A stretch of DNA of 64,000 nucleotides from Candidatus Defluviibacterium haderslevense (GTDB taxonomy: Bacteria; Bacteroidota; Bacteroidia; Chitinophagales; Saprospiraceae), in NCBI GenBank assembly GCA_016712225.1, contig JADJRL010000003.1, positions 1,935,501 to 1,999,500 on the forward strand, in the 5' to 3' direction. Below, piece after piece: positions 10,801 through 18,583 of this stretch; position 1 is the stretch's first letter; the number at the start of each line of letters is the position of its first letter. The notes beneath the pieces were generated by a model that saw only the letters and a program-made list of their open reading frames with translations, was not told the DNA's origin and ran no database searches. The position numbers were made by a program, and so were the translations under genes.

Positions 10801-13646
10801 TCCAGAATGCAGGTCCTTACAGAATAGATCTGGTAGCAGGTAGAAAGAGTATTGATGAAGATTCTACAATCCAGATTTGTGATACGGTAGCTAGTAGATC
10901 AGGTATCATCAATACCATTCCAGATATTATCTATAAATGGGAATGTAATGGAAGTGCATACAAACTAATAGCATATGCTTCCGGTACTTATTATAATCCT
11001 ACAGGTGCTACACCAGTTCATGAATGGTATGTTAATAATAAGCATATTGGAATGCATGATACGATAATTTTAGATTCATTGACTTATTCAGGTAATTCGG
11101 TCAATCTTAGGTTAGTATCTTCCATTTCAACTAACTCTTGTGAAAGCAAGTTAAATGTACCCATACCGAAACTAAACACAGCAACAATAATTCAAATGGA
11201 TTCAAGTTGTCGAAATAATCTAATATCTTTTGTTTCAAACGTTCTACCTGTGAATTATCCAAAAATAAGTAGCTATTTATGGGATTTTGGAGACAATAGT
11301 TTTTCCAAAACAAAAAATCCACAACATACATTTAAAGATACTGGAACTTATACTGTTCAATTGACTATAATCAATGAGTTCGGATGTACATATCTTGCAG
11401 AAAAACTCATAAAGGTATTACCCAATGAATTAGATGGTTATGTTTCATCTGTACCTGATACTTGCAGATCACAATACAAACTTGAATTTAATCAAACACA
11501 TGGTAATCAAATTCAAAAATATAAATGGAATACAGGTGGTCTATTTAATTCTATAAACGTAAATTCTAGTAATAGCTACAGAGTAACAGTAACTGATGTC
11601 AACGGGTGTAAGTATGAATCACAAAAGGAAGTATTGATTAATGATCCATTAATAACTATAGAAGGACCAGATAAAGGGTGCCCTAATGAATTCGCAGAAT
11701 TTACAATATTTACAGTTGGGGATTATAATCTAAAAGTAAGTACAGGATTAACAACATGGTTAAGCACAGGCAATAATAAATATCTTATAAAAATCCCTTT
11801 AAATAATGACAGTATTATTATAAAGGTGGAGGCTAAAAAAGGAAATGTGGTCTGTAAAACAATTACAAAAGTTGTCAAAATAAATAAAATTACTAACTTC
11901 GAATTAATTAAAGACAGTATCACTTGTGATCCGTTTAGATTGAGAATTAAAACTAACCCAGTATTTAGTGTTATTTGGAATGATCAAAATGGAATAATTT
12001 CAAGTGGTCCATCTATTCTAATTTCAAAAAAGGGAGATTATGGTGCGACTTTTATCGACTCTTCGGGATGTTTTTTGTATGTAGAAACACCAATTCAAGG
12101 CAGACCAAGAGTTGGAATTAATATAACTGGGGAAGATTACATATGTGATTCCATATTTTTCGATGGTATTCCGAAAAAAATAAATTTTTTGATAACAGAA
12201 TATTTAGCTTCATCTTGGAAAATTCAGGTAGGTGATTCGGTAGTTGATTTTGGTAATGGTTCTAATCCACGATCCTTAACACTTACTGAAAAAATGGAAA
12301 ATCAAGAAATCAAGTTAGTTGTAACGGATGCCTTTGGATGTCAAATAGAATCGAAGGCATACAAATTTCATATACTTCCATGTAGTTGTAATGCATCTTA
12401 TGTGACTATTGCGGCGTCTCTAGATCATTATACAGATTCTGCTGATTATGATATATATAAAGTTATTGGAGCAATACGTATACCTACAGGTTTTAACATT
12501 TGTCCGGAAGGTTTAGAATTTCTTAACCCTGTAGAATGGATTCGATACCCTACATTAGTTCAAAATGGACCATACATTGAATTGAGAAATGGACTTGTAA
12601 GACAACCCCGTGATTCATGTAATGGTACGGTCCAATTCACTGTTCATTGGTGCAAAGGCGAAATAACATGTTCAAAGACGCAAACTTTATACTACGATTG
12701 TTGTCCTATAGAACCTGACATTTGTGATCTCAGAGTTAACCAAGTACAATGCAATTATCCTAGTATGGGATCTGTTAGCATCGACCTTGAAGTATATCTT
12801 AAAGAAGCATTTATACTGAATAGTGCTTGTCGAAATGGAATCATCACGATTGAGTATCCTTTAACAAATGTAATTAGTTCGCCTCCATATTATTTCACGC
12901 TAACCGAACATGGTCCATCCACTCATAACATCTCATTCACTGGCACTATGGGACAAAGTCCATTTTGCTTTTATGTAAGAATAAAATCTACAAACTTAGC
13001 ATGTCATGAAGAATGTATACTTGGTCCAATTTGCATAAATCCATACACGTGTCAGGTCATTAATGGTAACCAATTCGCTATCATAACAAATAATTGTGGT
13101 AGCCAAAATGGAGATGGAACAAATTCATGGAATATTCTGACTCAGATAAATAACCCTGATGGTCAATATGTGATAGAATCAGTTAATGCCAATGGTGGTG
13201 CGATGCAAGATAATTATTATGACATAAATGGAATCCATTCTACATTAATTCTGCCTTCAAGCTCTACAAGTGCAGCAATTCAACTTTTAGTGCATGATTT
13301 AAACCAAGGTATAGTATTCACTACAGAAAAAACTATTTCATTGGACCAATGTATTATGGGTCACAGCAAAAAGGAAGTAAATACAACACCTTTGTATACA
13401 CTTCAGACCGTTCCAAATCCATCTTCTCATTTAACCACTTTCTATTATAAAATTGTTAAGAATCCAATTTCACCAATTCTAAAAATATATAATATTGCTT
13501 CAAATCAAGAAATAATTAAAATCAAATGTAATGATCATGGGTTTACAGAGTTTGATGCTAGTATTTTACCTTCTGGAGTTTATTACATTATTTTAGAAGA
13601 AAATGGTTTCAAACGAAATGTTCAAAAATGGGTAGTATTAAGATAA
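7836..13646 (+). CDS. Giant PKD-repeat surface protein with T9SS type A sorting domain
   Basis: A 1936-residue secreted protein. It has a clear signal peptide (MKNLYLFFLLFVFFDTHLLQAQ). Its body is made of Cys-containing beta-sandwich modules. PKD-type modules are readable near residue 752 (YEWDFGDGS) and near 1148 (YLWDFGDNS, then GTYTVQLTI). The last ~80 residues (VPNPSS ... LKIYNIAS ... LPSGVYYIILEENG) form a type A por-secretion sorting domain. It is probably an adhesin or surface-attachment protein. It is transcribed divergently from the 4617-7646 gene across 189 bp and ends in a strong terminator. The two giant cargo genes sit between recombinase-associated and mobilization genes, suggesting they travel as cargo. 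Confidence 0.85.
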   Translation: MKNLYLFFLLFVFFDTHLLQAQACSINGEISVCRNNVYKYDVGISAGEKVSWKLQNMKGRILSVNYDSVAILWTKAGTESLLAEVRDVNGNLLRTCTLTIIIKDFEYFTIEYFPKPPEKADNQACKGDLLQFITRHLSNYSYRWTYNDSILVDSTSHSINIIMGSEQMVDVCVEITNEVNGCMEKLCKRIYLFDLPQFSFRIDSSSSRNFCTHSEIIFKADPPAISGPKFLNNYEWSVISNNQILTSSSQTYYSPFNYTFLTSGNYIVKLTVTNQYGCSHSESMELTIEDGNSSLNQFTNVICKGQSVTYTTNNLCTSYHWGVEGGTIQHVSNDSCTILWDKDPTSGYGIIRITKSGCPTGVCDEEEFYKVYIMGGDNPIKGEVYFCSGQFQQPYSINPIPNASYIWRISSKNGSGNISLSDSTKPICFANFLSFTGTFTLSCEVKSSIPACSTYQSTTNITVYNFSINGNTLVCYGEDATFVIAPAMSGSNKHVILKLNGIIQYEYTTIDTVITIPHQYLSQSDDHYKIEVIIDMGQSMTCTITKDFKVMDPVLPPFSIMGPDIICPDTEYRYSTDNVGSNKISWEIKNGMIIDTANAAVLVTWLDTTADKVLKVRREFNGCLSEYTSLEVLLKNISTIDILGPDTVCVESMNDYTCNESTADNYDWSIIPTDAGRITSYRNDSMTVEWSNINGLHTATIRLIIHYCNNKSLTKDKIVYLSQGDTMKINHVNNCLGDSTLLYMSQHYSNTYEWDFGDGSTKVTTSSDSVWHHFNQDNNYNVTVQATQPNSCIIQNPTFHNIQIYPKHKLRFVYAEICPHESALVQTCDELLCIPPNIHFMKYVKFSASGVPNSGDYRFTINRNNQLWYTVNSTSPTLLIYGNQFSGTEFKLQIIIESIGNIPCITPDTLTLLACEDVPPVICNAKEIQISIDTLYFDKCNTANYEGTIEVFGDSDIIYKEWQIFEGNSTPIIRNIVAQSQLLDQQYTFQNAGPYRIDLVAGRKSIDEDSTIQICDTVASRSGIINTIPDIIYKWECNGSAYKLIAYASGTYYNPTGATPVHEWYVNNKHIGMHDTIILDSLTYSGNSVNLRLVSSISTNSCESKLNVPIPKLNTATIIQMDSSCRNNLISFVSNVLPVNYPKISSYLWDFGDNSFSKTKNPQHTFKDTGTYTVQLTIINEFGCTYLAEKLIKVLPNELDGYVSSVPDTCRSQYKLEFNQTHGNQIQKYKWNTGGLFNSINVNSSNSYRVTVTDVNGCKYESQKEVLINDPLITIEGPDKGCPNEFAEFTIFTVGDYNLKVSTGLTTWLSTGNNKYLIKIPLNNDSIIIKVEAKKGNVVCKTITKVVKINKITNFELIKDSITCDPFRLRIKTNPVFSVIWNDQNGIISSGPSILISKKGDYGATFIDSSGCFLYVETPIQGRPRVGINITGEDYICDSIFFDGIPKKINFLITEYLASSWKIQVGDSVVDFGNGSNPRSLTLTEKMENQEIKLVVTDAFGCQIESKAYKFHILPCSCNASYVTIAASLDHYTDSADYDIYKVIGAIRIPTGFNICPEGLEFLNPVEWIRYPTLVQNGPYIELRNGLVRQPRDSCNGTVQFTVHWCKGEITCSKTQTLYYDCCPIEPDICDLRVNQVQCNYPSMGSVSIDLEVYLKEAFILNSACRNGIITIEYPLTNVISSPPYYFTLTEHGPSTHNISFTGTMGQSPFCFYVRIKSTNLACHEECILGPICINPYTCQVINGNQFAIITNNCGSQNGDGTNSWNILTQINNPDGQYVIESVNANGGAMQDNYYDINGIHSTLILPSSSTSAAIQLLVHDLNQGIVFTTEKTISLDQCIMGHSKKEVNTTPLYTLQTVPNPSSHLTTFYYKIVKNPISPILKIYNIASNQEIIKIKCNDHGFTEFDASILPSGVYYIILEENGFKRNVQKWVVLR

Positions 13647-13671
13647 TTTAATTGCTTAGTAATTATTTAGT

Positions 13672-13710
13672 AAAAAGTCCTTTGAGTTTTATTTCTCAAA
13701 GGACTTTTTA
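13672..13710 (+). terminator. Intrinsic terminator after the PKD surface protein gene
   Basis: A perfect 15-bp stem (aaaaagtcctttgag / ctcaaaggacttttt) with an 8-nt loop, ending in a T-rich tract, lies 25 bp after the stop codon. The A-rich 5' side may let it work in both directions. Confidence 0.9.
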
Positions 13711-13778
13711 TTTAGATGGGTTAATGTATCCATAATGATTGGAAACAAATGCTTTTTTACATCATACATATATTAGAT

Positions 13779-13806
13779 ATTGCCAAATTGGCAATTAATA
13801 CCCTCT
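13779..13806. repeat. Palindrome sharing an arm sequence with 3301-3319
   Basis: attgccaaattggcaat (13779-13795) is a perfect 8-bp palindrome around one A. Bases 13788-13806 (ttggcaattaataccctct) match 3301-3319 (gtggcaaataataccttct) at 16 of 19 positions. Both lie shortly upstream of genes on the + strand. A shared operator or a recombination half-site are both possible. Confidence 0.5.
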
Positions 13807-13873
13807 ACATCAACATTCAAACATAAAATATACTGGTTTAGAAATATTCTTTAACAATCTAAACCAGTTTAAA

Positions 13874-14353
13874 ATGAAAAATTTGAATGAATTAAGTCAA
13901 TCAAAGCGATCTTGGTTAGTAGCTGAGGTTAAAATCTCATACCATAACCAATCCAAAGCATCGGATTATCCAAAAATCAACAATTCAAAGGATGCGGAAC
14001 TGATCCTTCGCAATAATTGGAGTGACGATATGGAACTACTTGAAGAATTTAATGCCCTATTCCTAAACAGAGCAAATGGTGTAAAAGGATTCTTTCACTT
14101 GTCTCGAGGTGGAGTCTCAAATACTTATGTCGATCTCAAGATTCTTTTTTCCGCTGGATTAAAAGCATTAGCATCTGGTATCATCCTAGCTCACAACCAC
14201 CCATCACGAAACTTAAAACCAAGTAAAGCAGATCTTGAATTAACCAAAAAGGTACTTGAAGCAGGAAAACTGCTTGATATCCAAATCATAGACCATTTGA
14301 TACTTATACCCAATTCTGGTTATTATTCCTTCGCCGATGAAGGTACCCTATAG
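13874..14353 (+). CDS. RadC-family JAB/MPN domain protein
   Basis: A 159-residue protein made almost only of the JAB (MPN) domain of the RadC family. The metal-binding motif is AHNHPS (about 106-111), with the following SKADLELT supplying the acidic ligand. The N-terminal helix-hairpin-helix part of full-length RadC is absent. Such short versions are frequent on plasmids and integrative elements of Bacteroidota, and their biochemical role is not settled. It starts 30 bp before an ArdC-like gene, likely one transcript, and the pair looks like an establishment module of the mobile element. Confidence 0.88.
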   Translation: MKNLNELSQSKRSWLVAEVKISYHNQSKASDYPKINNSKDAELILRNNWSDDMELLEEFNALFLNRANGVKGFFHLSRGGVSNTYVDLKILFSAGLKALASGIILAHNHPSRNLKPSKADLELTKKVLEAGKLLDIQIIDHLILIPNSGYYSFADEGTL

Positions 14354-14383
14354 TTCTATTACTTAACCATTTAATTTATTAAA

Positions 14384-15307
14384 ATGAAAAAGGAACTAGA
14401 ATCTACTGGTAGCTCTGCTATTTCTAAAAACTTTGACTTATATCAAGAAGTAACAAACAAAATCATTTCAATGCTTGAAAAAGGAGTAGCACCATGGCGA
14501 AGAACATGGAGTACATATGGATTAGCCAAGAACTATGCAACTGGACATGTATATACCGGAATTAACTTCATCTTGATGAACAATACGGAACATCATGTTC
14601 CATATTTCATGACATATAACCAAGTAAAGGCACTGGATGGCAAATTGAAAAAAGGAGCGAAAGCGCAAAAGGTTATTTTCTTTAATCTTATCTACAAGGA
14701 TCAAAACAATAGAGTAGTAAACAAAGATGAAGCAACACACCTATATAATATAGGAGAAGAAGTTAAAGTATTGAAGTTCATTAAGTATTACAATGTCTTC
14801 AATATTTCTGATGTGGAAGGTATTGATTTTGAGATTTCTGAAATACAGCTAAAGCCAAATGAGAAAATTGGTAAATGTGAATCTATTGTAGAGCTTATGC
14901 CTAAGTGTCCTTTGATACAGCATGAGAAAAATAATAGTGCATTCTATTCACCTATTTTGGACATAGTTAATATGCCTAAAATGGAACAGTTCGAAACATC
15001 TGAAGAATATTATGCCACTCTTTTCCATGAACTAGTTCACTCTACTGGCCATGCAACAAGATTAGCTAGAGAAGAAGTTATGAATCCTCATGCTTTTGGA
15101 AGTAAGGCATATAGCAAAGAGGAGTTAGTTGCAGAAATGGGAGCTTCGTTTCTATGTTCGAGTGTGCAAATTGACTTTGATAAAATCATTGAAAACAATG
15201 TCGCTTATCTAGCTGGATGGCTTAAAGTTCTGAAGGAGGATAGTAAATTCATTTTCAAGGTAGCCTCAGAGGCTCAAAAAGGTGTTGATTTCATTTTAAA
15301 TCTGTAA
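14384..15307 (+). CDS. ArdC-like antirestriction protein (ssDNA-binding domain plus zincin peptidase domain)
   Basis: 307 residues. The N-terminal part (about 18-125: DLYQEVTNKIISMLEKG, APWRRTW, YTGINFILM) is the ssDNA-binding ArdC_N/DUF1738 domain. The C-terminal part carries the zincin-type motif HELVH at about 215-219, with a downstream KEELVAEMGASFL helix that can give the third zinc ligand. Known ArdC proteins protect incoming single-stranded conjugative DNA from restriction. It follows the RadC-like gene by 30 bp and precedes a hairpin with a T tract. Function is by family; activity is inferred. Confidence 0.88.
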   Translation: MKKELESTGSSAISKNFDLYQEVTNKIISMLEKGVAPWRRTWSTYGLAKNYATGHVYTGINFILMNNTEHHVPYFMTYNQVKALDGKLKKGAKAQKVIFFNLIYKDQNNRVVNKDEATHLYNIGEEVKVLKFIKYYNVFNISDVEGIDFEISEIQLKPNEKIGKCESIVELMPKCPLIQHEKNNSAFYSPILDIVNMPKMEQFETSEEYYATLFHELVHSTGHATRLAREEVMNPHAFGSKAYSKEELVAEMGASFLCSSVQIDFDKIIENNVAYLAGWLKVLKEDSKFIFKVASEAQKGVDFILNL

Positions 15308-15317
15308 TTTGAGGTTA

Positions 15318-15358
15318 CTGTCCCTACTTTGCTTTTTTGGCTTTGTGGGGATTTTTTG
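15318..15358 (+). terminator. Probable terminator after the ArdC-like gene
   Basis: tccctac and gtgggga can pair (one G-T pair) around an interior loop and a second short gc-rich pairing, followed by attttttgtttt. It lies 11 bp past the ardC-like stop and before the convergent 15369 gene. Confidence 0.55.
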
Positions 15359-15368
15359 TTTTAACTTT

Positions 15369-15569
15369 TTAAAATACGGGTTTGCAAACTTCAGTAGCTG
15401 TAATTTTTATTTGTTTTTCGCAATTTTCAAGATCTTTTTCAGCTAATAAAATTCCCTCTTTTATTGCTAAATGAATTTCATATTCATCTTTAAAGTACCT
15501 TAAAGATTCAAATATAAATTCTTCTTTTGAAGATATTGATGGGGCAATAACTTGATTAGTTCCTACCAT
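15369..15569 (-). CDS. Small hypothetical protein downstream of the sigma factor
   Basis: 66 residues, no recognised domain, no signal peptide, acidic and mostly helical, with three cysteines (ENCEKQ, EVCKPVF and none clustered as a metal site). It begins 4 bp after the sigma-factor stop, so the two are almost certainly co-transcribed. An anti-sigma or regulator role is possible from position alone; the sequence itself does not show it. Confidence 0.6.
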   Translation of the reverse strand: MVGTNQVIAPSISSKEEFIFESLRYFKDEYEIHLAIKEGILLAEKDLENCEKQIKITATEVCKPVF

Positions 15570-15573
15570 AATA

Positions 15574-16086
15574 TTAATTTTTAAAAAGTGGTAAAATAGA
15601 TTCTCTTAAAATAATTTGACATTCGCTTTTATATTTAGCAACAGTTCCAAGAGTTAAGTTTAATGTTTTAGCGATTTCTGCATTATTTTTACCTTCGATG
15701 TGTAATTTAATAAAACCAGAATATTTACTAGGTAAAACTTCTATTATTTTTGGTAGAAGTGCTTCTATATCATGTTCGATTTCGCTGAATTCTAGGTAAG
15801 TATTCTCAAAATTTTCATCTCCTAAGTCAAATGACTTGAGGCGTTTTTGTTTCTTTTCTAAATTTATTGCATTCCTATCGTAAATTGTGCTTATAAAAAA
15901 TTTCTCAAAAGATTCTTTGTCATATTCTTTTTTTGTGGTAAGTACTTCAATAACTGAGTCTTGGAATAAATCTTTTATATCTGCTTTCTGTAATCCCCGT
16001 TTATGAACGATAGAATACATTTTGGAATAATGATCTTCGTACAATTTTTTAAAAAAAAGTTTATCCTTTAGAAATGAATTCTTCAA
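15574..16086 (-). CDS. ECF-like RNA polymerase sigma factor
   Basis: 170 residues. Region 2 is recognisable at about 10-75 (FKKLYEDHYSKMYSIVHKRG, DIKDLFQDSVIEVL, the acidic core-binding helix) and region 4 at about 115-165 (LPSKYSGFIKLHIEGKNN, then the helix-turn-helix NAEIAKTLNLTLGTVAKYKS). There is no region 1 or 3, so it is a minimal ECF type. The divergent gene series from 16511 onward, with a structured 5' region, is a plausible target. Its only co-directional neighbour is the 66-residue gene four bases downstream. Confidence 0.85.
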   Translation of the reverse strand: MKNSFLKDKLFFKKLYEDHYSKMYSIVHKRGLQKADIKDLFQDSVIEVLTTKKEYDKESFEKFFISTIYDRNAINLEKKQKRLKSFDLGDENFENTYLEFSEIEHDIEALLPKIIEVLPSKYSGFIKLHIEGKNNAEIAKTLNLTLGTVAKYKSECQIILRESILPLFKN

Positions 16087-16327
16087 ACGCTGAATTATTA
16101 ATTCGGTTCCAAAGATATGTAAAATATTTATAATATTATAATTTATTGTAATATTTAATACTTTAATTTTTTTATCATCGCTTTTTAAAATAATAATTTG
16201 AAAATATATTATATAATATCGTCATGCATTAATAATTCATTTTCAATTACTAATATTTAATAAAAATAAAATTATTTAAATAAAGTTATTTTCAATTCAA
16301 ATAAATCAATTTGAAGGGATATAAAAA

Positions 16328-16485
16328 AGCTGGCCCTTGTAAGACCAGCTAAATAAGTAGATATCAGAAGATAGAATTTGAACGCTTAATTCTGATATCA
16401 ATATTAATCCAAATGTACTGCGACATTTGAAGTAATTGTAGCATAATTGGATTTTTTATTCAACTACTTGTCTTTATCAAGGGCC
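16328..16485 (+). ncRNA. Candidate structured leader or small RNA with mutually exclusive stems
   Basis: Four complementary pairings fall in 158 nt. Hairpin 1 is agctgg/ccagct (16328-16350). Hairpin 2 is gatatcagaa/ttctgatatc (16360-16399, 10 bp perfect). Hairpin 3 is caaatgt/acatttg (16410-16429). A long-range stem is ggcccttg (16332-16339) with caagggcc (16478-16485), 8 bp perfect. Hairpin 1 and the long-range stem share G16332-G16333, so they compete, as in a switch. A T6 run follows hairpin 3 at 16452. It ends 25 bp before the 63-residue gene. The orientation is assumed from the downstream operon; no known RNA family is recognised. Confidence 0.5.
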
Positions 16486-16510
16486 TGCATATAACTAAAA
16501 CTCAAATTAT

Positions 16511-16702
16511 ATGTCAGAACCAATTATTGATCAATTTAAAGAGTCAAATCAACTAAATTCAGAATTTAAGCTTCGTTTCAATGTTATAACTGCAAATAGG
16601 CACCTTAGACTCAATTCCCTTATTCAACAACATTTTACTGGCTCCTTAGTTGATGAACCTTCGTCAAAGCCTTCCAATGATTTCAACAATTTATTAACCT
16701 AA
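16511..16702 (+). CDS. Small hypothetical protein, first gene of the mobilization operon
   Basis: 63 residues, no recognised domain, no signal peptide. It follows the structured leader by 25 bp and ends 13 bp before the next gene, so it is probably translated from the same mRNA as the mobilization proteins. The composition (acidic N-terminus, Ser/Asn-rich C-terminus ending DFNNLLT) gives no function. It could be a leader peptide whose translation influences the upstream RNA fold; this is inference. Confidence 0.55.
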   Translation: MSEPIIDQFKESNQLNSEFKLRFNVITANRHLRLNSLIQQHFTGSLVDEPSSKPSNDFNNLLT

Positions 16703-16715
16703 ATAATTTAGAAAT

Positions 16716-17735
16716 ATGAAAAATGACATTTACTCTTTTCAATTTGGTCTACGAGTTGATGAACTCGAAAAATTTATTGCAGCTGAAATCCTAAGGATTA
16801 AGGCTAAAGCACATCAAGATATTGATATAACAGTATCTCAAGGTATTTTGACTATAAACTTACTGCTTCTAGAAATCACTGCTTTCTTTGAAGTATTGAA
16901 AGAACATGTAAACCAAAGGCTCAATCCTGAGATTGAAAAACTAATTGAAGAAATATCCCAATCGAATATTGAAGAGTTAAAAGAGGTTACAAAATCCAAG
17001 CAAGATGCCAATCTAAAGAAAATTGGAATACTAGAAGTTGATGTTAAACGAACTAAGCTTTCATATGATTGGAATAATTACAAATGGATCAAAATTGCAA
17101 TCATATCTCTTTGCTCGATTGATGCTATGGCCAATTACTCTAGTTTGCAAGTTTTGGTCAGCAATTTATTAGTCGCTATAATTCTTGCATTAGCTGTTGC
17201 AATTGGGCTTGCCTTTGGTGCGCATATTCTGGGATCCAAAATCAGATTTGCCAAGACACTAAAAGAAAAAGCAACATGGTTTGCAGTTGGGTTTATTGGA
17301 GCAAGTGCGGTTTTCTTTTACTTAGGAATGCAAAGACAGGTATTTTCTGATGATGGCTCAACATTTTCTAATTCACCAATTCTTTGGATGTTGTTCAATG
17401 ACTTCTTCTTTATTATAGCCTTACTACTCGCTTCAACAAAATTGCCCACAAGAGAACAGGTGCTTAAGTTTAATGAATTAAATGATAAAAAGAATCAAAT
17501 ATTACAATTTAAACACCAAAATGTAGAATTTGATAAAGCTCTTCAAGTTGAGGAAAGTAAAGTCAATGAGAATAAGCAAACACTAGAGGCATTTAAAAAA
17601 TACAAGGAAGGTCTATTAATGTCCTTGGACAAAGAAAAAGAACTACAGCACGCAACGTGCTTAAAAGAGCATGAATTGAAGAATGGAAGAATATTGTTAA
17701 ATAAAAATTTGAATAATGAAACAAAACTTGCATAG
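16716..17735 (+). CDS. Coiled-coil membrane protein of the mobilization operon
   Basis: 339 residues. Residues about 1-110 are helical and charged. About four hydrophobic segments follow between 125 and 245 (IKIAIISLCSIDAMANY, LLVAIILALAVAIGLAFGAHIL, WFAVGFIGASAVFFYLG, ILWMLFNDFFFIIALLLA), then a long coiled coil to the C-terminus (QILQFKHQNVEFDKALQVEE ...). There is no signal peptide, so it is likely an inner-membrane protein with cytoplasmic coils on both sides. The next gene starts 20 bp inside its 3' end. The family is unknown to me; the operon suggests a scaffold or accessory for DNA transfer. Confidence 0.7.
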   Translation: MKNDIYSFQFGLRVDELEKFIAAEILRIKAKAHQDIDITVSQGILTINLLLLEITAFFEVLKEHVNQRLNPEIEKLIEEISQSNIEELKEVTKSKQDANLKKIGILEVDVKRTKLSYDWNNYKWIKIAIISLCSIDAMANYSSLQVLVSNLLVAIILALAVAIGLAFGAHILGSKIRFAKTLKEKATWFAVGFIGASAVFFYLGMQRQVFSDDGSTFSNSPILWMLFNDFFFIIALLLASTKLPTREQVLKFNELNDKKNQILQFKHQNVEFDKALQVEESKVNENKQTLEAFKKYKEGLLMSLDKEKELQHATCLKEHELKNGRILLNKNLNNETKLA

Positions 17736-18420
17736 TGTAATATTTATAATAATCTCCTTAATTAGTCAGTCTTCTTGCAAGACTTTAACTACGGAAGCTA
17801 TCATAATACTTGATTTAACTGAGGAAACATTTACTCATATTTCTATCAATGACTATAAAACCATTTCTAGTCTAAATGCAAATGTATTTAATGGTGAGCT
17901 GGTTCGTATACAGCCAATCACAGAAAATGGATTTAATATTGTGGAATGCCACAAAATTGAAAGGGTGGCTTCATCAACACTGGGAAATGAATATCAAAGA
18001 CGGAGTGAATTAAAGAAGTTTTACTCTTCCATCGATTCAAGTTTACAACTTTTAAAAAAAGGTAAAGCTAGGCGAAGTGGATCTGTAATTTTTAAAATAC
18101 TTAGTGAAGAATTAAATCACTTAAATAAGTCGAAAACAGATAAGAAGATACTAATTATTAATTCTGACCTCATGGAAAACTCATTTATTGATTTTACTAA
18201 TTCCAGCAATATTGAACGGATTAGGAATAATCCAAATGAGATTGAAAAGCTTTTAACAGATAAGTATCCTGTTGCCGATTTAAAAGGAATATCAATATAC
18301 ATTTTATACAAGCCAGTTAATAAATGGGATAGCGAGAGATTTGAGATAGTATCTGATTTCTATAAAAAACTATTTGAGTCTAAAGGAGCAATTGTTAATG
18401 TAAGTGGAAATTTAAATTAA
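17716..18420 (+). CDS. Predicted lipoprotein with von Willebrand A-like fold
   Basis: 234 residues. MKQNLHSVIFIIISLISQSSC has a hydrophobic core and a plausible lipobox ending at Cys21. The mature part starts with a strand and an acidic loop (AIIILDLTEET) that resembles a degenerate MIDAS strand, has alternating helices and a strand IINSDLMENS, and ends with GISIYILYKP. This is a vWA-like pattern, but without a clean DxSxS, so metal binding is doubtful. It overlaps the membrane-protein gene by 20 bp and stops 4 bp before the 52-residue gene, indicating translational coupling. The vWA assignment is inference. Confidence 0.65.
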   Translation: MKQNLHSVIFIIISLISQSSCKTLTTEAIIILDLTEETFTHISINDYKTISSLNANVFNGELVRIQPITENGFNIVECHKIERVASSTLGNEYQRRSELKKFYSSIDSSLQLLKKGKARRSGSVIFKILSEELNHLNKSKTDKKILIINSDLMENSFIDFTNSSNIERIRNNPNEIEKLLTDKYPVADLKGISIYILYKPVNKWDSERFEIVSDFYKKLFESKGAIVNVSGNLN

Positions 18421-18424
18421 GCCA

Positions 18425-18583
18425 ATGACAAATCCAATTGTTCAAAGAGTCCTAGAATTGTCTAAAACTTTATTTATTACTGCGTTCAAACTTGCATCAT
18501 TATTATTTGCTTTTTCCTGTAAAACAGTAGGCTCGATATTAATCAAGACTGGAGAATTGGTTGATAAATTAGCAAGTCGATGA
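18425..18583 (+). CDS. 52-residue membrane peptide coupled to the VirD4-like gene
   Basis: A short open frame ATG 18425 to TGA 18583 encodes MTNPIVQRVLELSKTLFITA and continues with one hydrophobic segment (FKLASLLFAFSC) and a basic tail ending DKLASR. It fills the only gap in the operon: 4 bp after the lipoprotein stop, and its TGA overlaps the ATG of the coupling-protein gene (ATGA, 18580-18583). That tight packing is the main argument that it is real. The AFSC could be a lipobox, but the 20-residue amphipathic start makes a signal-anchor equally likely. No family recognised. Confidence 0.6.
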   Translation: MTNPIVQRVLELSKTLFITAFKLASLLFAFSCKTVGSILIKTGELVDKLASR

